From contig PWLR01000133.1 of the NCBI GenBank assembly GCA_003558435.1, positions 1 through 36,898 on the forward strand: 36,898 bases of DNA, given 5' to 3'. Made by a program: the position numbers and the translations under genes. The DNA comes from Nitriliruptoraceae bacterium (GTDB lineage Bacteria > Actinomycetota > Nitriliruptoria > Nitriliruptorales > Nitriliruptoraceae). Of this stretch, positions 28,365 through 36,877 are shown one piece after another (within the stretch, counting starts at the first letter, position 1; each line of letters starts with the position of its first letter). The notes under the pieces are model-generated. The model did no database searches. It had not been told where the DNA came from and saw only the letters and a program-made list of their open reading frames with translations.

Positions 28365-29705
28365 CTAGCGGTCGACGCCGCCCATGACGGGGTCGAGCGA
28401 GGCGACGACCACCACCACGTCCGAGACCATGTGGCCGCGCGACATCACGTCCGCGGCCTGCAGGTTGACGAAGGAGGGGTCGCGCACGTGCACGCGGTAG
28501 GGCTTGTTGGTCCCGGTCGAGGTCATCGCGTACCCCAGTTCGCCACGCGGCGACTCGATGGGCACGTAGACCTGACCGGCCGGCACGGTGAAGCCCTGGG
28601 TCACCAGCTTGAAGTGGTTGATCAGCGCTTCCATGGACTCGCCCATGATGTGGCGGATGTACTCGGGGTCGTTGCCGATCCCATCGGGACCGAGCGACTG
28701 CTGCGAGGGCCAGGCGATGCGCTTGTCGGCGACCATCACGGGGCCGCCGGGCAGGGTGTCCAGGGCCTGACGGATGATCCGCATCGACTGGCGCATCTCC
28801 TCGATGCGGACCAGGAACCGGGCGAAGCAGTCGCCGGCGGATTCCGTGGGGATGTCGAAGTCGTACTGCTCGTAGCCGGAGTAGGGGTTCGACTTGCGGA
28901 GGTCCCAGGGCACGCCGGCGGCCCGCAGCAGTGGACCGGTGATGCCGTAGTCGTAACAGGTCTGTGCATCGATGTGACCGACGTCGCGGAGGCGGTCGTT
29001 CCAGATCGGGTTGCGCAGCAGCAGGTCCTCGTACTCCGCGATCTTGCGGGGCAGCAGCTCCAACAGGGTCTCGCAGCGCTGCACGAAGTCGTCGGTGACG
29101 TCCTGGGCGAGCCCGCCCGGGCGGATGTAGGCGTGGTTCATCCGGAGCCCGGACTGCGACTCGAACAGATCGAGGATGTGCTCGCGTTCACGGAAGCCGA
29201 AGACCATCATCGTGGTCGAGCCGAGTTCCATACCACCGGTGGCGAGCCACACCAGGTGGCTCGCGATGCGGTTGAACTCCAGCAGGATCACGCGGGCTGC
29301 CTGCGCACGTTCGGGCACCTCGATGTCCAGCAGCTTCTCCACCCCCATGGAGTAGGCCGCCTCGTTGAACAACGGCGCGAGGTAGTCCATGCGGGTGACG
29401 AAGGTCGTGCCCTGGACCCAGGGCCGGAACTCCGCGCTCTTCTCGATGCCGGTGTGCAGGTAGCCGATGATCGGGGTGAGCTTGTTGACGACCTCGCCGT
29501 CGAGTTCGAGCACCAGGCGCAGCACGCCGTGGGTGGAGGGGTGCTGCGGGCCCATGTTGACGGTGAGGGTCTCGTCCTCGACGGCATCGACGACGGTCTC
29601 CCAGTCGGCGCCCTCGACGTAGAGCTCGACCTCGCGGTCGCGTTTGACGTCCGCACGTGTGCCACGGGCGTCCGTGCGGGTCTCGGCGTTGGGATCGATC
29701 GCCAT
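28365..29705 (-). CDS. nuoD: NADH-quinone oxidoreductase subunit D, cluster 1
   Basis: A 446-residue 49-kDa subunit with the standard quinone site. [13 protein letters not shown] has His59 (equivalent of Thermus Nqo4 His38), and Tyr108 in TRMDYLAP lies 49 residues later (equivalent of Tyr87). [15 protein letters not shown] and AHIRPGG-like segments ([13 protein letters not shown]) fit the family, as does the terminal DPVMGGVDR. The N-terminal ~45 residues ([15 protein letters not shown]...) are a polar extension. The ATG at 29705 overlaps the nuoC stop (TGATG). It forms the quinone pocket with NuoB and NuoH. Confidence 0.97.
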   Translation of the reverse strand: MAIDPNAETRTDARGTRADVKRDREVELYVEGADWETVVDAVEDETLTVNMGPQHPSTHGVLRLVLELDGEVVNKLTPIIGYLHTGIEKSAEFRPWVQGTTFVTRMDYLAPLFNEAAYSMGVEKLLDIEVPERAQAARVILLEFNRIASHLVWLATGGMELGSTTMMVFGFREREHILDLFESQSGLRMNHAYIRPGGLAQDVTDDFVQRCETLLELLPRKIAEYEDLLLRNPIWNDRLRDVGHIDAQTCYDYGITGPLLRAAGVPWDLRKSNPYSGYEQYDFDIPTESAGDCFARFLVRIEEMRQSMRIIRQALDTLPGGPVMVADKRIAWPSQQSLGPDGIGNDPEYIRHIMGESMEALINHFKLVTQGFTVPAGQVYVPIESPRGELGYAMTSTGTNKPYRVHVRDPSFVNLQAADVMSRGHMVSDVVVVVASLDPVMGGVDR

Positions 29706-30340
29706 CAGTCGACCACCTCTCGGAGATCGCGTTGGTTGGGCGGCGGGATGAACTTGTCGTTCTTGTAGTCCACCTCGACACCCCCGAGCGGGTAGTCCTT
29801 GCGGTGCGGGTGGCCGAGCCAGTCGTCGGGCATCAGGATGCGGGTCAGGTCCGGGTGGCCGGTGAACTCGACGCCGAAGAAGTCGTAGACCTCGCGCTCG
29901 TGGAAGTTCGCGGTCTTGTAGATGCCCGTGACGCTCGGCAGCGCGGGCGCGTCGTCGGGGGTGGCCACCGACAGGCGGAACCAGTGGTTGCGGGTCACCG
30001 AACGCAGGATGTAGTTGACCTCGATCGCGCCGTGCTCGCGCGAGACCCGGTACTCGGGCCAGCCGGTGGTCGACGCCTGTCGCTCGATGATGTGGTCACC
30101 GGCGGGCCAGTGGATGCCGGCCAGGTCGGCCAGCAACTCGCACGACAGCTGCTCGTCGTCGCGACAGAAGGTCATCACCTCGACGAGCAGCTCGGGCGCG
30201 ACGTGCAGGGTGAGCTCGTCGCGGACCACGTCGGCGGTGACCTCCGGGAACGCGCCGAGGACCCGTGCCTCGATGTCCTGCAGGCTGACGGACCCGCCGG
30301 TCAGCCCGTGGGTCGGTGAGGGGACGTAGAGCTCGCTCAC
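29705..30340 (-). CDS. nuoC: NADH-quinone oxidoreductase subunit C, cluster 1
   Basis: A 211-residue 30-kDa subunit. The signature [28 protein letters not shown] is present near residues 150-177, followed by [11 protein letters not shown]. The GTG at 30340 overlaps the nuoB stop as GTGA, giving [16 protein letters not shown] at the start. The N-terminal ~130 residues carry the usual NuoC fold ([21 protein letters not shown]). Length is normal. It lacks the ~140-residue charged tail of the cluster 2 copy, so the tail is specific to the 11-subunit complex. Confidence 0.96.
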   Translation of the reverse strand: MSELYVPSPTHGLTGGSVSLQDIEARVLGAFPEVTADVVRDELTLHVAPELLVEVMTFCRDDEQLSCELLADLAGIHWPAGDHIIERQASTTGWPEYRVSREHGAIEVNYILRSVTRNHWFRLSVATPDDAPALPSVTGIYKTANFHEREVYDFFGVEFTGHPDLTRILMPDDWLGHPHRKDYPLGGVEVDYKNDKFIPPPNQRDLREVVD

Positions 30341-30825
30341 GCCTTGGCCCCCTGCTCCGCGAAGGTCTCGTTGCGGATCTTCTCGTGCAGCTTCAGGATG
30401 CCGTCGATCAGCATCTCCGGGCGCGGCGGGCAGCCGGGCACGTACATGTCGACCGGGACGATGTGGTCGACGCCCTGCACGAGCGCGTAGTTGTTGAACA
30501 TCCCGCCGGAGGTGGCGCACACGCCCATCGACAGCACCCACTTCGGGTCCGCCATCTGGTCGTAGATGCGACGCAACACGGGCGCCATCTTGTTGGACAC
30601 CCGGCCGGCGACGATCATCAGGTCGGCCTGCCGCGGCGAGGCGCGGAAGACCTCCATGCCGAAGCGCGAGATGTCATGCCGGGCCGCGCCCGAGGTCATC
30701 ATCTCGATGGCGCAACAAGCCAGGCCGAAGGTGGCGGGCCACAGGGACGTGGAACGGCTGTAGTTGACGAACTTCTCGACGTTGGTCAACAGGATGCCGT
30801 TGGGCAGCTTGCTCTCTAATCCCAC
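30337..30825 (-). CDS. nuoB: NADH-quinone oxidoreductase subunit B, cluster 1
   Basis: A 162-residue subunit carrying cluster N2. Ligands are Cys37 and Cys38 ([10 protein letters not shown]), Cys103 ([14 protein letters not shown]) and Cys132 ([11 protein letters not shown]). The GTG at 30825 gives [19 protein letters not shown], a family-typical start, and has AGGAGG 6 bases upstream. It overlaps the end of nuoA by 10 bases in another frame. The longer upstream open frame is shadow sequence over nuoA. Length is typical. Confidence 0.97.
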   Translation of the reverse strand: MGLESKLPNGILLTNVEKFVNYSRSTSLWPATFGLACCAIEMMTSGAARHDISRFGMEVFRASPRQADLMIVAGRVSNKMAPVLRRIYDQMADPKWVLSMGVCATSGGMFNNYALVQGVDHIVPVDMYVPGCPPRPEMLIDGILKLHEKIRNETFAEQGAKA

Positions 30826-31175
30826 TCGAGTCCTCCTCGTCCGATCTCGTAGATGAACGCGATGCCGAGGATCCCGATGAAGATCACCATCTGACCCAGA
30901 CCGAACCAGCCGAGCTCGCGGAACACGACCGACCACGGATAGATGAACACGGCCTCGATGTCGAAGATCAGGAACAGCATCGCGACCATGTAGAACTTGA
31001 CCGAGAAGCGGGTGTTCTTGACGTCCGCCAACGGCTTGTTGCCCGACTCGTAGGCGGCGAGCTTCGTGGGGTTGGGCGCCCGCGGGCCGACCAGGCTGCT
31101 GACGGCGATGGACCCCACGGCGAACGCCGTGGCCAGGCCGAACAGCAGCAGGACCGGCAGGTACTCGGACAGCAC
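30816..31175 (-). CDS. nuoA: NADH-quinone oxidoreductase subunit A, cluster 1
   Basis: A 119-residue, three-helix subunit. The loop reads [17 protein letters not shown]; a Ser replaces the Cys that is found in the cluster 2 copy at the ECG position. The helix [18 protein letters not shown] carries the conserved FD-x-E. It ends GRGGLEWD. The start is GTG at 31175 with GGGAG 9 bases upstream. It is the first gene of a long overlapping unit; the ~200 bases upstream are where its promoter should be. Confidence 0.95.
   Translation of the reverse strand: MLSEYLPVLLLFGLATAFAVGSIAVSSLVGPRAPNPTKLAAYESGNKPLADVKNTRFSVKFYMVAMLFLIFDIEAVFIYPWSVVFRELGWFGLGQMVIFIGILGIAFIYEIGRGGLEWD
30832..30837 (-). promoter_or_regulatory. 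Ribosome binding site setting the nuoB (cluster 1) start
   Basis: AGGAGG on the minus strand, 6 bases before GTG 30825, inside the end of nuoA. It decides the start over the long upstream extension of the frame. Confidence 0.8.
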
Positions 31176-31372
31176 GTCGGTGTCTCCCTCGTGCCCCGAT
31201 GCACGGTCGCCTCGGGGGGCCTGACAGGGTCGGTGTGGGCGGGACCAGGTCTCGGATGCTCACGAGCGCGCTGGGATCGTGGGGCTCCGTCATGCTCGCC
31301 GCCGTGGGCAACGGTAGGGGGGCTCCGCGCGAAGCCGCAAGACGTGAGGCGCTGGCGGCGGCGCGGAGCGCG
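31176..31372. promoter_or_regulatory. Upstream region of nuo cluster 1 and downstream region of the MenJ-like gene
   Basis: These 197 bases lie between the MenJ-like stop codon and the nuoA start, with both genes leftward. No gene is supported. A hairpin sits at 31322-31369. The nuoA promoter is presumably here, but I see no convincing -35/-10 pair. Confidence 0.4.
31322..31369 (-). terminator. Possible terminator or stability hairpin after the MenJ-like gene
   Basis: A 9-bp perfect inverted repeat (gctccgcgc at 31322-31330, gcgcggagc at 31361-31369) has a 30-base loop and starts 3 bases past the MenJ-like stop codon. No T-run follows on the minus strand, so intrinsic termination is doubtful. 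Confidence 0.3.
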
Positions 31373-32671
31373 TCAGGCGGCGGGCGCCAGACGCTGCAGG
31401 GTATTGACGATCACGTCCTTGGTGTCGGCCGGCTTCGCGTCGGTCAGGTGGGCCATCAGCTTCAGGACCAGCAGCATCAACGGTCGGTAGGGCATGCCGT
31501 ACTGGGTGCAGACGTGCATGACGGTGGGGTTGCCGACCAGGTCGGCGAAGACCTTGCCGAGCGTGTAGTAGCCACCGATGCGCCGACGCAGTTCCTGGTC
31601 GTAACGGTCCAGATCGCTGGTGCGTTTGGTCGTCAGGGTGTGGTCGACGACGTCCGCAGCCAGTTGCGCCGCCTCCATCGCGTAGCTGATGCCTTCGCCG
31701 TTGAACGGGTTGACCATGCCGCCGGAGTCCCCGACGAGCAGGACCCCGCGTTGGTGCAGCGGTGTGCGGTTGAACCCCATCGGGATGGGCCCGGTCCGGA
31801 TCGGCTCGACGAGGTTGTCCGGGGTGGTGTCCCATTCGGGCGCCATCCCGGTCGCCCACGACGACAGCAGCTTGCGGTAGTTGGAGCCCTGGAACTCGCG
31901 CGAGGTCGACAGCAGTCCGAGCCCGACGTTCATCGTCCCGTCGTCGAGGGGGAAGACCCACCCGTAGCCCGACAGCAGGTTCCCGCCGGCATCGGTCAGG
32001 TCGAGGAACGAACTGATCCAGGGATCGTCGGCGCGGGGCGAGCGGTAGTAGGCCCGGGCGGCGACCGCCATCGGTCGGTCCTCGCGCCGCTTGACGCCGA
32101 GGTGCTTGCCCATCGGACCACCGGCCCCGTCCGCGGCGATCACCACCGGGGCACGGACCTCGCCCTCGCGGCCGTCATCCGACTTCCACGCGACCCCGGC
32201 GACGCGGGTCTCGGAGCTGTCCCGCCAGATCGGCCGGGTGGCGCCATGGCCCTCGAACAACCGCGCGCCCTTGCGCTGCGCGGTGCGGGCGATGGTCTCG
32301 TCGAAGACCTTGCGTGTCGAGGTGCCGCCCCACCCCGGCCAGTCGTCGAGCTCGGGCCAGGGCAGCTCCATCACGGTCTTGCCGCCGTGGATGCGCAGGC
32401 CCTTCTGGACCGCGAAACCGTCGGCGCGGCCGTGGGCCTCGTCCTCGAGCCCCAGGTCGAGCATCTCGCGGATGACCCGCGGGGTCAGCCCGTCGCCGCA
32501 GACCTTGTCACGTGGGAAGCGGTCCTTTTCGAGCAGGACCACCTCGCGTCCCCGGGCCGCCAGATGCGCGGCCGCCGCCGCCCCGCCCGGACCGGCACCG
32601 ACGACCACGACGTCGGCGTACTCGATCGTGGGCAGCGACTCGCTCTGCCTCGGTGTCGTCGACGTCACCAT
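31373..32671 (-). CDS. menJ: Geranylgeranyl reductase-family FAD protein, MenJ-like menaquinone reductase
   Basis: A 432-residue flavoprotein. A dinucleotide-binding site is at 21-30 ([10 protein letters not shown]), with Glu48 ending the second strand. The geranylgeranyl-reductase signature [14 protein letters not shown] spans 52-65. A GD motif ([19 protein letters not shown]) closes the FAD site. [11 protein letters not shown] and [24 protein letters not shown] closely resemble mycobacterial MenJ, which saturates one isoprene unit of menaquinone. The ATG at 32671 is the natural start. It lies downstream of menG on the same strand and upstream of nuoA, so a menaquinone role is favoured over archaeal-type lipid saturation. 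The C-terminal helices ([17 protein letters not shown]) may bind the membrane. Confidence 0.85.
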   Translation of the reverse strand: MVTSTTPRQSESLPTIEYADVVVVGAGPGGAAAAAHLAARGREVVLLEKDRFPRDKVCGDGLTPRVIREMLDLGLEDEAHGRADGFAVQKGLRIHGGKTVMELPWPELDDWPGWGGTSTRKVFDETIARTAQRKGARLFEGHGATRPIWRDSSETRVAGVAWKSDDGREGEVRAPVVIAADGAGGPMGKHLGVKRREDRPMAVAARAYYRSPRADDPWISSFLDLTDAGGNLLSGYGWVFPLDDGTMNVGLGLLSTSREFQGSNYRKLLSSWATGMAPEWDTTPDNLVEPIRTGPIPMGFNRTPLHQRGVLLVGDSGGMVNPFNGEGISYAMEAAQLAADVVDHTLTTKRTSDLDRYDQELRRRIGGYYTLGKVFADLVGNPTVMHVCTQYGMPYRPLMLLVLKLMAHLTDAKPADTKDVIVNTLQRLAPAA

Positions 32672-32735
32672 CGGTGGTCCTCGTGTTGGTCACGGTTCGT
32701 GCGGCTGGCGGTGGGCGTTCTCGTCGCTGGCGCCC

Positions 32736-32777
32736 GGGCCCTACCGCGTGGGCCCTACCGCCCGGGTCCTACCGCTG
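32736..32777. repeat. Three 14-bp tandem repeats upstream of the MenJ-like gene
   Basis: Units start at 32736, 32750 and 32764. The first two share gggccctaccgc; the third is gggtcctaccgc. The last two bases vary (gt, cc, tg). They end 65 bases upstream of the MenJ-like start codon. Confidence 0.8.
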
Positions 32778-32806
32778 AGGGTTCGGGGCCGGTGCCGGCC
32801 CGGGAC

Positions 32807-32830
32807 CGCTCGTGAAGGTTTTCACGAACG
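32807..32830. promoter_or_regulatory. Near-perfect dyad, possible operator, between menG and menJ
   Basis: Arms cgctcgtgaa (32807-32816) and ttcacgaacg (32821-32830) pair at 9 of 10 positions around ggtt. A further copy of the outer sequence (acgagcg at 32828-32834) overlaps the right arm. It lies 22 bases past the menG stop codon. Either a dimeric regulator site or an RNA hairpin would fit. Confidence 0.5.
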
Positions 32831-32852
32831 AGCGTACCGACAACTCCCGGGC

Positions 32853-33581
32853 TCAGCGACGGAAGCCCCGATGGACCGCGACGATGCCTCCGGCGAGGTC
32901 CTTGACCATCACCTCGGTGAACCCGCCCGCCTCGATCCAGCCCGCCACCGCGCTCCGGTCCGGCCAGGCCAGGATGGAGTCGGCGAGGTAGCGGTACGCC
33001 TCCGGCGACGACGAGACGACCCGGGCGGCCTGCGGCAGCAAGCCGACGAGGTACCGGCGGTACAGCGCGCGGAACGGTGCCCAGGTCGGGTTCGCGAACT
33101 CGCAGACGACCACACGACCACCCGGTCGGGTGACGCGTCCGAACTCCCGTAGCGCGCGTTCCGGGTCCGGGACGTTGCGCAGCCCGAAGGAGATGGTCAC
33201 CGCGTCGAAGCTGGCGTCCGGGAACGGCAGGCTCTGGGCGTCACCGTTGACCCAGTCGATCCCCGGGTGACCGCGACTGGCCCCCTCCGCGAGCATGTTG
33301 TAGGACAGGTCGAGGGCGGTGACCCGCCTGGCGCCCTGGGCCATCAGCTCCGTCGCGACATTGCCGGGCCCGGACGCGACGTCCAACACGACCGCGCCGT
33401 CGGGCCGCGCCGCCGCCGCGGTGACCCGCCGCCAGTGGGCGTCCTGTCCGAGCGAGAGCGCCGCGTTGGCCAGGTCGTAGCGGGGGGCGACCTGGTCGAA
33501 CATGGCCTGCACCAGTGCCGCCTGCTTGCCCTCCCGCCCGGCGGCAGGCAGTTCGCGACGCAGACTCGGGGTGGTGGTCAT
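32853..33581 (-). CDS. menG: Demethylmenaquinone methyltransferase (MenG/UbiE family)
   Basis: A 242-residue SAM-dependent methyltransferase for the last step of menaquinone synthesis. The N-terminal family signature AMFDQVAPRYDLANAALSLGQD spans 26-47. The SAM site is VLDVASGPGNVA (65-76). Motifs GDAQSLPFPDASFDAVTISFGLRNVPD and RVTRPGGRVVVCEF follow, as in MenG/UbiE. The ATG at 33581 (MTTTPSLRRELP) is the first with family-like sequence and has GGAG 6 bases upstream; the longer frame upstream has no family match. Length is typical (~230-250). It is divergent from the plus-strand zinc-ribbon gene. Confidence 0.96.
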   Translation of the reverse strand: MTTTPSLRRELPAAGREGKQAALVQAMFDQVAPRYDLANAALSLGQDAHWRRVTAAAARPDGAVVLDVASGPGNVATELMAQGARRVTALDLSYNMLAEGASRGHPGIDWVNGDAQSLPFPDASFDAVTISFGLRNVPDPERALREFGRVTRPGGRVVVCEFANPTWAPFRALYRRYLVGLLPQAARVVSSSPEAYRYLADSILAWPDRSAVAGWIEAGGFTEVMVKDLAGGIVAVHRGFRR

Positions 33582-33795
33582 CGTGGCTCCATGCCTCGGC
33601 GGTCGGCGGCGCTGGTACGCAGGCTGATCGGGTGGCGCCACGCCGGCGCGCCGGACCCTCCGTGTCGCACACCGACCCAACCCGGGCTCAACGCCGAAGG
33701 GTCAGCTGCCGATGCAAGACAGGACAGCCGTGTGCTTCGAGGCTAGCCCGCGCGCGGGACCGCCCCACGGCTGCCATCGTGCCGAGGAGGCCAGT
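33582..33795. promoter_or_regulatory. Divergent region between menG and the zinc-ribbon gene
   Basis: This 214-base gap lies between divergent starts and must contain leaders for both genes. I see no recognisable protein, RNA or clear sigma-70 promoter. The plus-strand ribosome site GAGGAGG is at 33784-33790. Confidence 0.4.
33784..33790 (+). promoter_or_regulatory. Ribosome binding site setting the start at 33796
   Basis: GAGGAGG lies 5 bases before GTG 33796, in frame with the zinc-ribbon coding region. It excludes the 28-codon longer reading starting at 33712. Confidence 0.75.
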
Positions 33796-34848
33796 GTGTC
33801 GCGAGTCCAGTGTCTCGAGTGTGGCATCGCCGTGGTGGTGGATCCCACGGGCGTCTGCCCGGAGGGCCACCTGATCGGCGGCACGGGTGTGCGCGTCGCC
33901 GGCGCCATGGGTACCGACACCCGGCATCCCGATGAACCCGAACCCTGGGTCGCGACCGTGGTGCTCGACGAGGCGGACGCGGCCCCGGTCGTCCGCGAGC
34001 GCACCATCCGTCCCCTACGGCTCACCGGAGCGGACGAGACGACCGACTCGGCGAACGACGAGGCCGCCGACCACGAATCGATGCTGCGCGAACTGCATGC
34101 CCTGGGCGACATCCACGACACCGCTCCCGCGCCTTCGCCATCGCGGTCCCCGCGCCCGGATCGGGACCTCTCTCCCGACCCGGCCGCCGCCGCGACCGCC
34201 GTCGACGCGACCGGGGCCCCACCGGTGCCGCACAGCCCGCCACCACCACAGGAGCAGGTCGCCGAGGGCTTCGCCGAACTGTCGGCGTTGGAGGCCGCGT
34301 TCCATGCGCTCGCGTACGACCAGGACGCGCCCCGGCAGGGGGAGCAACCGACGGACCCCCCGCCCACCTCGGCGTCTCCCCCGCCATCGGACCCGACCGA
34401 CGCCGCGCCGCGGGACGACCTCGCCGACCTCGAAGACCTGTTCGCCACCCAGGGCGCACACCGCTCGGAGCCGACGGTCGCACGGGACCCCGGCGCCCCG
34501 GACCAGGACCAGGACCAGGACCAGGACCAGGACCAGGCTCACGGGCCCGGCCGGACCGAGACCCCCGCCCCGCCACCGAACGCCTCACCCGTCGCCCCGC
34601 CGGTGGGCTCCGCCCCGACCCCCGCCGCGGCACCGGCGCATCCCCCGGCCGCATCGACGCCGGCAGCGGCGCACGCGACACCCGACGTGCCGCCGCCCTC
34701 GACGGCCACGGTCGAGGAGCCGACCCCCGAGCACGCCGACGAGACGCCTCGGGCGAACCAGGCCGGTCTCGACATCACGAACTTCACGGCACACGGCGGC
34801 AAGGTCGGCGCGGGCCGCGGTGGCCGTCGCAAGCGGTTCGGCCGCTGA
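33796..34848 (+). CDS. Zinc-ribbon protein with long disordered acidic/proline-rich body, function unknown
   Basis: A 350-residue protein I do not recognise. It starts MSRVQCLECGIAVVVDPTG, and Cys6, Cys9, Cys21 and His25 could bind zinc. Residues ~30-90 are moderately ordered (EPWVATVVLDEADAAPVV). The rest is Pro/Ala/Asp/Glu-rich and likely disordered, with two short hydrophobic-acidic segments (AEGFAELSALEAAFHALAYD and DDLADLEDLFATQGA) that could be binding helices. A DQ dipeptide repeats six times at 236-247. The C-terminus is a basic, Gly/Arg-rich tail (GKVGAGRGGRRKRFGR) after LDITNFTAHGG. The start at GTG 33796 is fixed by GAGGAGG. No membrane segment is seen. It is followed after 112 bases by the MerR-like gene. 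Confidence 0.75.
   Translation: MSRVQCLECGIAVVVDPTGVCPEGHLIGGTGVRVAGAMGTDTRHPDEPEPWVATVVLDEADAAPVVRERTIRPLRLTGADETTDSANDEAADHESMLRELHALGDIHDTAPAPSPSRSPRPDRDLSPDPAAAATAVDATGAPPVPHSPPPPQEQVAEGFAELSALEAAFHALAYDQDAPRQGEQPTDPPPTSASPPPSDPTDAAPRDDLADLEDLFATQGAHRSEPTVARDPGAPDQDQDQDQDQDQAHGPGRTETPAPPPNASPVAPPVGSAPTPAAAPAHPPAASTPAAAHATPDVPPPSTATVEEPTPEHADETPRANQAGLDITNFTAHGGKVGAGRGGRRKRFGR
34501..34536 (+). repeat. Six tandem copies of gaccag (in-frame DQ repeat)
   Basis: Exact hexanucleotide array inside the zinc-ribbon gene; each copy adds Asp-Gln. Because the unit is six bases, copy-number change by slippage would keep the frame. Confidence 0.95.
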
Positions 34849-34960
34849 TCGGCAGGCTCCGGCCCCCGGGCCCGGGCCCGCACCCCGACCGGCGGAGGGT
34901 GGCGTAGCCTGACCGGGTCCCGGCCACCGACCGACGGTGCACCGCCGACACCGGTAGACG

Positions 34961-35557
34961 ATGAGCCCCTCCACCGGACCCGAGGGTCCCCTCGATGCGC
35001 CCGACGCGGCGCTGGCGGCCGCCGTGGTCGACGACGGTGAAGCACCGTTCGACCTCGACGGCCTGGTCACCGAGGTCGGGTCGACCCGCGCCCTGCTGGA
35101 GGCGGTCGAACGCGCCGGTCTGCTCGTGCCCCACCACGTCGACGCCGAGGGTGTAGCGCGCTACTCCGCCGCCGATGTTGCGGCGGTGCGCGCGGGCCTG
35201 ACCCTGTTGGACGCCGGACTCCCCCTGGGCGAGCTCCTCGAGCTGGCCCGCAGGACCGACGAGGCGATCCAGGGCGTCGCCGTCCATGCGGTCGAGGCGT
35301 TCCTGCGGTTCGTGCGCGATCCGGTCCGCGGCGGCGCAGGGTCGGACGACGAGGCCGGCCAGCGGCTCGTCACCGCCTACGAACGGATGCTGCCGGCGAC
35401 CGAGCACCTCGTCGCCCACCACCTGCGCCGGCGACTGCTCACGGAGGCGTCACAACGCGTCGCGGCCGAGCTGGCCGACGGCGCGGCCGGGACCGACGGC
35501 GCGGCCGAGGGACCCGACGGCCAGGACTCACCGGCCCTGCCCGAGCACCGCCGGTGA
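34961..35557 (+). CDS. MerR-like winged helix-turn-helix regulator
   Basis: A 198-residue protein with a MerR-type DNA-binding domain at about residues 30-100. The pattern is a helix-turn-helix (FDLDGLVTEVGSTRALLEAVERAGLL), a wing (VDAEGVARYSAADVAAV) and a further helix (LTLLDAGLPLGELLELARR). The recognition part departs from the usual TLRYYE-type consensus, so it is a divergent member. Residues ~105-175 are helical (VAVHAVEAFLRFVRD, LVTAYERMLPATEHLVAHHLRRRLL), probably for dimerisation or ligand sensing. The last ~25 residues are Gly/Asp/Ala-rich. Its TGA overlaps the menF GTG (GTGA), so the two should be co-translated. It may regulate menaquinone genes; that is inference. Confidence 0.75.
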   Translation: MSPSTGPEGPLDAPDAALAAAVVDDGEAPFDLDGLVTEVGSTRALLEAVERAGLLVPHHVDAEGVARYSAADVAAVRAGLTLLDAGLPLGELLELARRTDEAIQGVAVHAVEAFLRFVRDPVRGGAGSDDEAGQRLVTAYERMLPATEHLVAHHLRRRLLTEASQRVAAELADGAAGTDGAAEGPDGQDSPALPEHRR

Positions 35558-36807
35558 GCCTGCGTGTCCGCACGGCGCTGCTCGACGACGACCGCCCGCT
35601 GCTCGATCTGACCCCGCTGCCCGCCGAGACCGTCGCGTGGGTCAGGAAGGGCGACGGCCTGGTCGGCTGGGGCACGGCGGTACGCATCGAACCCGGCCCC
35701 GGGCCCGATCGGTTCCTGCGGGCCGACGCCGCGCTCCGTGACCTGGCCTCGGAGACCGAGGTCGATGACCCGGTCGGCGCACCGGGTACGGGTCTGGTCG
35801 GACTGGGGTCGTTCACCTTCGACGCGAAGGCCGCGGGCTCGGTCCTGATCGTGCCGCGGGTGGTCGTCGGCCGCCACGGAGGCGTCACCTGGATCACCAC
35901 CATCGACCCGGAGGGCGCCGCCCCGGTCCCCGGCCCCTCGACCACGGCACCCCGGGCCCCGATCCGCGACCGGCCGCGCTTCGCCGGTTCGTCCAACCCG
36001 GACCTGCGGTGGCTGGAGGCCGTGGCCGATGCCGCCGCACGCATCCGGGCGGGCGAGCTCGACAAGGTGGTGCTGGCCCGGGATCACGCCATCTGGTCCC
36101 ACGAACCGTTCGACCCCCTGGACCTCGCCCGCCGGTTGGCGCAGCGCTTCCCCCGCTGCCACACCTTCGTGCTGGACGGACTCGTCGGCGCCACCCCGGA
36201 GCTGCTGCTGCGCCGTAGCGGGCGCCACGTCGCCTCACGTGTGCTGGCGGGGACCACGGGTCGCAGCGACGACGAGGTCGAGGACGCGGCGCTCGGTGCC
36301 GCGCTACTGGCCTCGGACAAGGACCGGTTGGAGCACACGCTCGCGGCGGATTCCGTGCTGGAGGTACTCGAGCCACGCTGCACCGAGCTCCGTCACGACC
36401 CGGAGCCGCGGCTGCTCCGGCTCGACAACGTGCAACACCTGGCGACCACGTTCTCCGGGCAGTTGCGTGGCGCCGAACGGGCCGAGACCTCCTTGGAGGT
36501 CGTCGCGGCGCTGCATCCGACGGCTGCGGTCGGCGGCACGCCTCGCGCCGAGGCGCTGGCGGTGATCCGCGCATGCGAAGGCATGGACCGTGGCCGCTAC
36601 GCCGCTCCGGTCGGGTGGAGCACCCCCGACGGCGACGGCGAGTGGGGCATCGCCCTGCGTTGCGCGGAGCTGTCGGGCGCGAGGGCGCGGTTGTTCGCCG
36701 GCGGGGGCATCGTCGGCGCCTCGCTTCCGGAGGACGAGCTCCAGGAGACCCGGCTCAAACTGCTCGCGATGCAAGCCGTCCTCGATGCGACGCCACCCGG
36801 CGACTGA
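35554..36807 (+). CDS. menF: Isochorismate synthase
   Basis: A 417-residue chorismate-utilising enzyme. It converts chorismate to isochorismate, the first step of menaquinone synthesis. The base Lys171 lies in GELDKVVLARDH. ATPELLLRR (213-221), LAGTTGR (231-237), FSGQL (300-304) and HPTAAVGGTPR (321-331) follow. The C-terminal block MDRGRYAAPVGW, GEWGIALRCAEL and LFAGGGIVGASLPEDELQET contains the Mg-binding region. Anthranilate and aminodeoxychorismate synthases have different residues here, and the neighbouring menG and menJ support menaquinone rather than siderophore use. The GTG at 35554 overlaps the upstream regulator's stop (GTGA). Residues 120-145 form a Pro-rich linker. Confidence 0.93.
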   Translation: MSLRVRTALLDDDRPLLDLTPLPAETVAWVRKGDGLVGWGTAVRIEPGPGPDRFLRADAALRDLASETEVDDPVGAPGTGLVGLGSFTFDAKAAGSVLIVPRVVVGRHGGVTWITTIDPEGAAPVPGPSTTAPRAPIRDRPRFAGSSNPDLRWLEAVADAAARIRAGELDKVVLARDHAIWSHEPFDPLDLARRLAQRFPRCHTFVLDGLVGATPELLLRRSGRHVASRVLAGTTGRSDDEVEDAALGAALLASDKDRLEHTLAADSVLEVLEPRCTELRHDPEPRLLRLDNVQHLATTFSGQLRGAERAETSLEVVAALHPTAAVGGTPRAEALAVIRACEGMDRGRYAAPVGWSTPDGDGEWGIALRCAELSGARARLFAGGGIVGASLPEDELQETRLKLLAMQAVLDATPPGD

Positions 36808-36847
36808 CTTCACCGCCGCGTCGCCGAGGCATGGACGCGGGGGCGCG

Positions 36848-36877
36848 GTGGGCGCGGCGAGCGCTGTGGGCGCGGCG
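36848..36877. repeat. Short direct repeat in GC-rich 3' sequence after menF
   Basis: gtgggcgcggcg occurs at 36848-36859 and again at 36866-36877. The 91 bases after menF are almost pure G/C with no gene visible before the window ends. Confidence 0.6.

Larger units (their letters stand above)
32672..32852. promoter_or_regulatory. menG-menJ intergenic region with repeats and a dyad
   Basis: This 181-base gap separates two leftward genes. It contains three 14-bp tandem units (32736-32777) and a 24-bp dyad (32807-32830). The dyad and bases just right of it are less GC-rich than the surroundings, as often seen at promoters. It probably holds a promoter for the MenJ-like gene. Confidence 0.45.

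Noticed and set aside
34501..34536. The gaccag array as a CRISPR-like repeat
   Set aside because: It is a short exact microsatellite with no spacers, in frame inside a gene.
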